DNA of 18,765 bases. Origin: Archaeoglobaceae archaeon. Its GTDB lineage: Archaea; Halobacteriota; Archaeoglobi; Archaeoglobales; Archaeoglobaceae. The stretch spans positions 411 through 19,175 of the forward strand of contig JALWBF010000195.1 in NCBI GenBank assembly GCA_027016055.1, written 5' to 3'. The translations under genes and the position numbers were made by a program. The stretch's first letter is position 1. Each line of letters starts with the position of its first letter. The notes below the pieces were generated by a model, which saw only the letters and a list, made by a program, of their open reading frames with translations, did no database searches and was not told the DNA's origin. Positions 9,412 through 15,460 of this stretch are shown here, piece by piece.

Positions 9412-10448
9412 GACCAATACTCCCTCTTTCTTCTAATGAGCAGATACAAGAACATGGGCCCACCTAAGCAGTTAGTAATGACGCCAACGGGAAGTATCAC
9501 AGGTGCGATGATCGTTCTTGCAATTGTGTCACAGATCAACAGCAAAGCCCCTCCGAACAGAGTTGAAGCTGGAAGGAGATATCTGTAATCTCCACCTATT
9601 ATTATCCTGCATATGTGCGGAGCGACCAAGCATATGAATCCAATTGTTCCGGTGAAGCTTATTATGGATGCGGTCAGAAAGGTTGCAACAAGCATAACCA
9701 CAATTCTGACCCTTTCTGGATTTATTCCCAAGCTCTTTGCCACCTCATCCCCCGATATGATCATAACGTTAACGTCGATAGTCTTCTACATCAAAATGAC
9801 AAAACAGACGACAAGTGATGTAAATGTTACAGGAATGACATCCCAGCTTGCCTTACCCAGATCTCCTATCATCCAGAAGTAAGCGGTCTTTACTGCTTCG
9901 GGCTCGGCAAAATACATTATTATCGTTATGATCGCGTTGAAGATGTACATCATCGCAATTCCAGCCAATATCATCGTTTCCGGTGTTGCACCCTTGAATC
10001 GAGCTAAGGCCAGTATGACAAACACGGGGATTAAAGAGAATGCAAATGCGTTACCCACTATGAGATATTTACCAGCAAAGATTCCCTTGGAAAGCAATAT
10101 AGCGATGGCTGCTCCTAATGCAGCTGCAGATGATATTCCTAGAGTATACGGAGTCGCTAGTGGGTTTCTCAAAACCCCTTGAGTCATTGCCCCAGCACAG
10201 GCCAAACCGGCTCCGGCTATCACAGCGAGCAGTATCCTCGGCAACCTCAAATTCCAGACAATGGATTCCTTCGTGGTTTTTGGATGCGAAATTAGACATT
10301 TGAGAATTATAGAATAGACGTCAGAAACCGATATGGGATAAGAGCCGAGCGTTGCGGATATTCCAGCCACAACGAATATCAATGCTAAGTTAAAAATTAT
10401 GAAAATAACTTTCTTTTTCGCCGATTTCTTATAGCTGTCGATCACCAT
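9408..10448 (-). pseudogene. FecC/BtuC-type permease interrupted by one in-frame TAG codon
   Basis: A FecCD-family membrane permease of 346 codons, broken only by TAG at 9788-9786 (codon 221). The parts before and after the TAG are in the same reading frame with no indel. The upstream part holds the first hydrophobic helices and a GAGLACAGAMTQGVLRNPLA motif. The downstream part holds GDEVAKSLGIN, LVAPHICRIIIGGDYR and LLICDTIARTI, all well conserved. The amber codon falls at the end of a membrane helix just before the GDEVAKSLG segment. Options are recent nonsense mutation, sequencing error, or readthrough. The ATG at 10448 is preferred over an in-frame TTG at 10466, as it barely overlaps the binding-protein stop; a GTG at 10445 is also possible. 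The ATPase and binding-protein genes on either side are intact. Confidence 0.85.
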
Positions 10449-11593
10449 TTTGGATACACGAAGCAACCCTCTTTGCTTACGTTGAACTTTATGTGCAGAA
10501 AGTCGTTCACGTATTCCTGAAATATCTTCTTCGGATTGACATCCTTAAACTCTTTAGGATAGAGTATCTTTGCAACCTCCACAAGTGCTGCTGGGAACGA
10601 TGGAGCGGTTGCTAAATCCGCCGATATTACGTAAACCCTACAGTTCTTTATCGCTGGAATGTTCTCAAGTCCAGAAGTTTCAACTATCATCAGATACTGC
10701 TGAGCCATGCCACTGCAATCCTTTTCGTAACCTCCGGCGTAGCTCCAAGATAGTATGACATCTGGAGACCAGAGAACTATTTGCTCTGGATCTACTTCGA
10801 AGTATCCTTTTCTACCTTTCAAAACGTTGTCACCACCGGCCATAATCGATAGATCGTAGAGACCTGTTCCTTCACCGAACGCCTTCAACACGCTCGAACC
10901 GCACGTGTAAACCTTTACCTTCTTTTCGGGAATTCTCGACTTTACAATGCTTTCTATTTTTTCGAACCATTCTATATATTTAGTCGCATTCTTTTCTTTA
11001 TCAAGCAGGTAACCAAGCTTTCTAATTTCCTCTTTCATTGTTCTACCTTTATAAAAATCTAATCTAATTACTGTTATATTCAAACCAAGAAGCTTAAATT
11101 TTTCTTCGAGTTTGCTTGGATCTGGCCATCTAACGTAAGTAATCACGACATCTGGGTTTAGATTTACTATTGCCTCTATGTCCGGATCAAAGCATGAACC
11201 CACCGATGGTAATTTACTCAGTTCTGGGAATTGCTTTTTAGCCTCCTTAGTATATTTACTAATTCCTACTATCTTATCTTCTGCACCGAGTATGACCAAG
11301 GCTTCAACAGCATCGCTATCCAAAGCAACTATTCTCTTTATCGGTCTGTATACAGTTATGGTTCTGTTTGCCGAATCCACGATCGTTTTCGGAGTTCCGT
11401 TCCAGTAGATGTAAACGTATGATGCATCTCTAATCTCATCTAAGCTTAAATCGGATTTTCCGAGGAGGTAGTTTATTATCGCATTTGCAAGCTCGTCTTT
11501 CGTTATCTTTCCATCCTTAAAGAGATCAATATAGCTTGCATTTGCCAAACCAATGCACAGCAAAAGAAGTATCGATACCGCGATTATCCTCAT
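10442..11593 (-). CDS. FecB/BtuF-type substrate-binding protein with dockerin-like EF-hand
   Basis: A 383-aa extracellular binding protein of the cobalamin/iron-siderophore class, the receptor for the adjacent ABC permease and ATPase. A signal peptide spans about residues 1-19 (MRIIAVSILLLLCIGLANA). Right after it comes an EF-hand/dockerin-like segment, DLFKDGKITKDEL, with Asp, Asp-Gly and Glu at the calcium-loop positions but Phe in place of an Asp/Asn. The binding-protein fold follows, with KRIVALDSDAVEALVILGAEDKIVG and NLNPDVVITY segments. There is no lipobox cysteine and no C-terminal membrane helix, so it needs another means to stay near the membrane. The ATG at 11593 is chosen because it gives an ATGA overlap with the upstream stop and sits 6 nt after GGAGGTG; an ATG 15 nt upstream has no such site. 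Confidence 0.92.
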   Translation of the reverse strand: MRIIAVSILLLLCIGLANASYIDLFKDGKITKDELANAIINYLLGKSDLSLDEIRDASYVYIYWNGTPKTIVDSANRTITVYRPIKRIVALDSDAVEALVILGAEDKIVGISKYTKEAKKQFPELSKLPSVGSCFDPDIEAIVNLNPDVVITYVRWPDPSKLEEKFKLLGLNITVIRLDFYKGRTMKEEIRKLGYLLDKEKNATKYIEWFEKIESIVKSRIPEKKVKVYTCGSSVLKAFGEGTGLYDLSIMAGGDNVLKGRKGYFEVDPEQIVLWSPDVILSWSYAGGYEKDCSGMAQQYLMIVETSGLENIPAIKNCRVYVISADLATAPSFPAALVEVAKILYPKEFKDVNPKKIFQEYVNDFLHIKFNVSKEGCFVYPKW

Positions 11594-12096
11594 CTCAAAC
11601 ACCTCCATAATGCGATCAGAATAGATACAACAGCCAATGTTACCCCAAATCCGGGAGTCTTGGGTGTTTTTAAGATCTTAGGGGTTTCAGTTAGAGTTGG
11701 AGTCGGGGTAGGTGTAACTTCGATCTTAGGCGTGACGTTTGTTTTCGCAACGACAACTTGCTGTTTAATCTCACAGCTTCGATTCTTCAGCATGTCGATC
11801 CATTTACCCTCAATGACGAACACTCCTTCCTTTGCAGCTTTAAGCTTGCACGAACATTCGTTCGCATTTATAACGGCTATAGCCAACTCGTTTCCATAGA
11901 TCCTGTAGGGTTGTGAGCAGTTTACGACTTTAAATCCCTCTGGAATTTTCAAAACTACACCAGATACCGTGCTATTCACGTAGATCGTGATGTCGAACTC
12001 CTCGTTTGGAAGAACTTTGGCTGGAACTTTCAGAGTTAAAGCGGATGAAACGCCGATTGTGCAAACGATCAAAGCCAATACCAGTGCAATTCTCAT
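11590..12096 (-). CDS. Small PGF-CTERM surface protein, possibly cohesin-like
   Basis: A 168-aa exported protein at the head of the transporter-chelatase operon. It has a signal peptide (about residues 1-19), a beta-rich domain opening LTLKVPAKVLPNEEFDI with four cysteines, a Thr/Pro-rich spacer, and a C-terminal PGFG followed by a hydrophobic helix and a basic tail. This last layout is the PGF-CTERM signal, which archaeosortase A processes for anchoring at the cell surface. The domain resembles Ig/cohesin-type folds in its opening pattern, but this is a weak judgement by eye. Because the next gene encodes a binding protein with a dockerin-like hand and no anchor, this protein may tether it. 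It starts at ATG 12096, 23 nt after a TATA box. Confidence 0.8.
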   Translation of the reverse strand: MRIALVLALIVCTIGVSSALTLKVPAKVLPNEEFDITIYVNSTVSGVVLKIPEGFKVVNCSQPYRIYGNELAIAVINANECSCKLKAAKEGVFVIEGKWIDMLKNRSCEIKQQVVVAKTNVTPKIEVTPTPTPTLTETPKILKTPKTPGFGVTLAVVSILIALWRCLR

Positions 12097-12117
12097 GGTG
12101 TCTCAATAATCATAGCC

Positions 12118-12133
12118 CAATATAAGTGTTACG
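12118..12133 (-). promoter_or_regulatory. Operon-head promoter with 16-bp element
   Basis: The minus strand reads CGTAACACTTATATTG. Its TTATAT core ends 23 nt before the ATG at 12096, as expected for an archaeal TATA box with a leaderless transcript. It differs at one base from the element at 8635-8650. The conserved block extends beyond the TATA core on its upstream side, which suggests a regulator site or a shared BRE. Confidence 0.65.
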
Positions 12134-12230
12134 AAAAATATTACAAATCAACTATAATGTAGTGATATAGTATTATCGAAGAATTTTTAAGATGCTAATA
12201 TTATACCGTTTGCGGTGATTGTTGTGAAAA

Positions 12231-12245
12231 ACTGATCGGATCAGT
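12231..12245. repeat. Perfect 7-bp inverted repeat with one-base centre
   Basis: ACTGATC, G, GATCAGT form a 15-base palindrome in the noncoding stretch upstream of the transporter operon, just past the stop of the decayed gene. It could be a regulator site or chance. It lies about 100 bp upstream of the operon-head TATA box. Confidence 0.4.
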
Positions 12246-12249
12246 AATA

Positions 12250-12509
12250 TTAGTAATAACATGTAAAGTGCTGAGGAAAAATCTCACATGGGATGTATCT
12301 GCTGTTCTTAAGCTTACTTAGGATTTCACCTAGATTCATGGCAGCTTTTACCAAGTGATCTTCAATTCTGTGCTTTTTGGAAACTTCCCCCAATTCATCC
12401 CCGCTTTGAAAAGCGAGACATTCTTAGCGACATTCTGTAGAAAAGTTACTAAAGGGATTTTGAGATGATAAAGCGAGTTCACGAAAATTTTGATGTTGAG
12501 ATAATACAA
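12250..12509 (-). pseudogene. Possible decayed small protein gene with a frameshift
   Basis: The 470-bp gap between the surface-protein gene and pgk has no intact gene, but the minus strand reads as protein in two frames that join near 12400-12425. The upstream frame gives LKIPLVTFLQNVAKNVSLF and the downstream frame gives GDELGEVSKKHRIEDHLVKA, then AAMNLGEILSKLKNSRY, before TAA at 12250. The second part has the charged, amphipathic look of a helical protein, unlike noncoding DNA. No family is recognised. Either a single small indel broke a roughly 85-residue gene, or the resemblance is fortuitous. The rest of the gap holds the operon promoter, the palindrome and the pgk terminator. Confidence 0.35.
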
Positions 12510-12510
12510 T

Positions 12511-12537
12511 AAAATTAAAAATTAAAATTATAAAAAG
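12511..12537 (-). terminator. T-rich terminator after pgk
   Basis: About 30 nt past the pgk stop, the minus strand carries several T-runs in close succession (TTTTT, TTTT, TTTTT, TTTT). Archaeal termination typically occurs at such T-rich stretches. The same stretch contains a TTTATAAT that could act as a TATA box for the decayed gene downstream. Confidence 0.5.
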
Positions 12538-12566
12538 CAATCCTGACACCAGCAATAATCCCAAAC

Positions 12567-13802
12567 TCAGGATTTCTTCCCGACAACCTTACTCCACTTC
12601 TTCTCCCAATACTCCTTAATAACCTCCAAAGCAATTAACTTCTCACCGCTCAGGAACCTTATGCATGCTCCTCCAGCTACTGAGACGTGATCCATCTTCT
12701 TGTCGATTCCGGTCATCCTTGCAGCCGTCGAAATGTGACCTCCTCCGACCACCGAATATTTCGCCTTAGCCACAGCCTTTAGTATCTCGAATGTTCCCAG
12801 CGTGAATCTTTCGTCTTCAAATACTCCCGCCGGACCGTTTATCACGGCAACATCATACTTGGGAATCTCTTCGGAAAGCATAGATATCGTTTCAATCCCA
12901 ATATCCATTATCTTCGCTTTTCCGTCGAACTTATCCAATGGGATATCCTTTCTAACACCGTTAATCTCAACTCCGACGTCTATCGGTAAGACGATCCTAT
13001 CTTTGAATCTGCTGTAAAGTTCAAGCATCTCCTTATCGTTTACACCTTCCTTGTTTTCCTCAACCACCTTTCGGTTGATCTCACCGATATCCTGCCCGGC
13101 AAGCATGAGGAAGTAGTTTGCTACGACTCCCGTTAAAATAACCTTATCCGCAATACCCTTCGTTAGAACGTTCTTCATCACCTTAACGGCATCTTCGATC
13201 TTTGCTCCGCCCAAAATAAACACTTTTCTTCCCTCACTCTTCAGAGCTTTGGAAAGAGCGAGAACCTCTTTTTCGACGAGCCTGCCTACGACGGAAGGTA
13301 AAACGGGAGGAAAGCCGACCAAAGAGGCATGGGCCCTATGGCAAGCGGAAAAGGCATCGTTTACGTATAGATCGAAGTAGTCCTTCAGCTTCTTGACCAT
13401 ATGCGATGTAGCATGCTCTTCCGCGCTTCTCTTAAGTTGCTCTTCCGAGTAAAATCGGACGTTTTCGAGCAGTAGAACCTCTCCTACATCCATCTTCTTT
13501 ATTCTCTCCGTAACTCGACTGCTGAATATTTCATCCAAATATACTACCTCCTTCCCCAGAAGCTCGGACAGAACCTTAGCGTGAATTTCGAGAGTCGTGA
13601 AATCCTTCTTACCCGGTCTGCTTTGGTGTGCGAGAATAACGACCTTAGAATCCTCAAGATCCCTTAGTGTGGGGATGTGACTTTCAAAACGCGTCGTGTC
13701 CAAAATCGTCGAATTGACTATGGGAGCATTTATATCGAGCCTGAGCAGGACGCTTTTACCATCGTAATCCACATCATCGAGAGTGGGCAAGCCATCAATC
13801 AT
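12567..13802 (-). CDS. pgk: Phosphoglycerate kinase (archaeal type)
   Basis: A 411-aa phosphoglycerate kinase, which interconverts 1,3-bisphosphoglycerate plus ADP with 3-phosphoglycerate plus ATP in cytoplasmic glycolysis and gluconeogenesis. Diagnostic segments are RLDINAP (21-27), a substrate-binding TTRFESHIPTLRDL, the archaeal HQSRPGK, LLENVRFYSEEQ, NDAFSACHRAHAS, ILGGAKIEDAVKVM and the nucleotide-site segments NGPAGVFEDERF and VVGGGHISTA. The length and order are typical of archaeal enzymes. The ATG at 13802 is preferred over an in-frame TTG one codon earlier, because a TATA box ends 22 nt upstream, matching the leaderless pattern in this window. It is monocistronic, with a T-rich terminator after the stop. 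Confidence 0.98.
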   Translation of the reverse strand: MIDGLPTLDDVDYDGKSVLLRLDINAPIVNSTILDTTRFESHIPTLRDLEDSKVVILAHQSRPGKKDFTTLEIHAKVLSELLGKEVVYLDEIFSSRVTERIKKMDVGEVLLLENVRFYSEEQLKRSAEEHATSHMVKKLKDYFDLYVNDAFSACHRAHASLVGFPPVLPSVVGRLVEKEVLALSKALKSEGRKVFILGGAKIEDAVKVMKNVLTKGIADKVILTGVVANYFLMLAGQDIGEINRKVVEENKEGVNDKEMLELYSRFKDRIVLPIDVGVEINGVRKDIPLDKFDGKAKIMDIGIETISMLSEEIPKYDVAVINGPAGVFEDERFTLGTFEILKAVAKAKYSVVGGGHISTAARMTGIDKKMDHVSVAGGACIRFLSGEKLIALEVIKEYWEKKWSKVVGKKS

Positions 13803-13823
13803 CAAATGTTGTAGAATTAATGA

Positions 13824-13830
13824 TTATAAA
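13824..13830 (-). promoter_or_regulatory. pgk TATA box
   Basis: TTTATAA on the minus strand, 22 nt before the pgk ATG, preceded by a purine-rich CGAATAAA that could be the BRE. The spacing predicts a leaderless mRNA. Confidence 0.65.
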
Positions 13831-13875
13831 ATTTATTCGTTTCGAGTTCAATGAGCGGTAATGGTTCGCCAAAAG

Positions 13876-13883
13876 TTTTAAAT
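13876..13883 (+). promoter_or_regulatory. TATA box of the C/D-box sRNA at 13904
   Basis: TTTTAAAT preceded by AAAAG, about 26 nt before the C box. This would start transcription within a few bases of the sRNA 5' end. It sits back to back with the pgk promoter on the other strand. Confidence 0.55.
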
Positions 13884-13903
13884 CAAAATAGGTTTCTTGC
13901 GGT

Positions 13904-13965
13904 ATCAAATGATGAGTGCGGCCGTATCTGACTGAGGGATGATGAGTAGTTCCAGCCCTGAAATT
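13904..13965 (+). ncRNA. C/D-box guide sRNA 1
   Basis: Box C ATGATGA (13909-13915), a 12-nt guide, box D' CTGA (13928-13931), box C' ATGATGA (13939-13945), a second 12-nt guide, box D CTGA (13958-13961). This is the classic archaeal layout for a dual 2'-O-methylation guide bound by L7Ae, Nop5 and fibrillarin. The D' box is doubled (CTGACTGA). The D' guide is GTGCGGCCGTAT (target ATACGGCCGCAC) and the D guide is GTAGTTCCAGCC (target GGCTGGAACTAC). I could not place these targets. The gene ends at the stop codon of the convergent MFS gene. Confidence 0.9.
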
Positions 13966-15460
13966 AAGCAACCATAAATGTGGATTCCTTGACGATCTTT
14001 AAGTGCTCTTCACCTTTCAGGAACAGCAGAATGACGACGAATCCAGCCATTATTAAAGGTATAGCGCTCACGAAGACGTGCCTGAAGCTCCTCATGAAGG
14101 CTTCCACTATCAGCACCAATGGTGCTCCGAAACCTTTCATTGCAAGTATTCCGAGCATCTTAATTTGCATAGGATTTGGAAGCTGGTTTCCGTAATTGGG
14201 TATCAGTTCGTTCATCTTTCCGGTAAAAAGAACTCCTCCAAAGGCGACACCCATGGCTTGGGCGAGCGTATTAAAGGTTCTGATGGTTCCGCTTGCCATG
14301 CCGGCTTTTTGCGGAGGAACTGCGGTTATCATTACGTTCATCGCCGGAGCCATTACAAGACCCATTCCCGTTCCGAGCATCGCCAAGATCGGAGCGAGAT
14401 CCCAGAATCTGACGTTTATCTTCAAATGGCTTAGTAAGTAGAGCGAAGTTGCGAATATAATTGGTCCTATGCACATCGTTATCTTCGGATTTACCCTATC
14501 GCTCAACCTTCCGGCAATTGGGGCAACTACGGTGTTTAGTATCGATATGGGGAGAACCCAGATACCCGCTTCTTCGGCTGTAAGCCCCTTTATTCCCTGA
14601 AGGAAGAAGGGAAGTAAAAACATTGAAAGGGAGAGACCCATAAACATGAAGAACAGGGCTACTACGCAGGTGCTGTAGTTCCTTATTTTGAACAAACTTA
14701 AGTCGAGGATTGGATGCTCGTATGTCAGCTCTCTAACTACGAACGCTATCAGATACGGAATTGATATGAGAAAGCTTGCTACGGTCTTTTCCGAATTCCA
14801 TCCCCATTCCTGACCTTTTATTAAGCCGAGGGTGAGAAATCCAAGCCCCACCGCAAGCAGGGCTACGCCTACGAAATCTATCGGCTCCCTTTCTCCTTCA
14901 CCCAAAGCCGGAAGTAGCATGAGTCCCAAGATGACAGAAATAATTCCTACCGGTATGTTTATGTAAAAAACCCAGTGCCAGCTTAGGTTTGTAGTTAGCC
15001 ACCCTCCCAGAACGGGACCGAGGCTGAAGCCCGTAGCTATTATAATCGACTGAACGCCCATTGCGGTTCCTCTTTTACCCGGAGGAAAAAGCTCGGCGAG
15101 CATAGCAACGGCGTTTCCAGAAATTATCGCACCGCCCACAGCCTGAATAATCCTGAATATTATGAAGACGATTATGTCCCAAGACTGAGCGCAGAGGTAG
15201 CTTCCGATTACGAATATCGACATTCCGACGCAGTAGAGAAGATCCCTCCGCACCATATCCCCTATTCTTCCGAACGGAATAAGGAGTATGACCAAGGTTA
15301 TCGTGTATGCGTTTAGTATCCATTCTACATCAGTTGCCGTAGCCCTGAATTCCTGAGCTATGCTCGGCAGTGCCACGTTCAAAACGCTCGCGTCTATTAT
15401 AACCATGAAAAGTCCCAATGCAACCGGTATCAGGGAAAGCCAAGGATTAACCCTTTCCAC
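13964..15460 (-). CDS. MFS drug efflux transporter, DHA2 (14-TMS) type
   Basis: A 498-aa major facilitator of the EmrB/QacA drug:proton antiporter class, located in the cytoplasmic membrane. It shows the helix-1 motif DASVLNVALP (23-32), loop motif A GRIGDMVRR (64-72), antiporter motif C as GFSLGPVLGG, and the NIPVGIISVILGLML segment that follows helix 6 in DHA2 proteins. The many hydrophobic stretches and the length fit 14 helices. The start is GTG at 15460: GGAGG lies 7 nt upstream and the gene overlaps the preceding surface-protein gene by 14 nt. It is the third gene of a padR-led operon, so inducible export of a toxic compound is likely. The substrate is not identifiable. Confidence 0.93.
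   Translation of the reverse strand: MERVNPWLSLIPVALGLFMVIIDASVLNVALPSIAQEFRATATDVEWILNAYTITLVILLIPFGRIGDMVRRDLLYCVGMSIFVIGSYLCAQSWDIIVFIIFRIIQAVGGAIISGNAVAMLAELFPPGKRGTAMGVQSIIIATGFSLGPVLGGWLTTNLSWHWVFYINIPVGIISVILGLMLLPALGEGEREPIDFVGVALLAVGLGFLTLGLIKGQEWGWNSEKTVASFLISIPYLIAFVVRELTYEHPILDLSLFKIRNYSTCVVALFFMFMGLSLSMFLLPFFLQGIKGLTAEEAGIWVLPISILNTVVAPIAGRLSDRVNPKITMCIGPIIFATSLYLLSHLKINVRFWDLAPILAMLGTGMGLVMAPAMNVMITAVPPQKAGMASGTIRTFNTLAQAMGVAFGGVLFTGKMNELIPNYGNQLPNPMQIKMLGILAMKGFGAPLVLIVEAFMRSFRHVFVSAIPLIMAGFVVILLFLKGEEHLKIVKESTFMVA

Noticed and set aside
9408..10466. The permease as two separate genes, or as a frameshift
   Set aside because: The two parts are in the same frame and separated only by TAG; the downstream ATG at 9764 has no ribosome site and would start in the middle of the conserved fold.
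11537..11593. Binding protein as a lipoprotein through the cysteine in its signal peptide
   Set aside because: The cysteine sits in LLLCIG inside the hydrophobic core without the small residue required before a lipobox cysteine.
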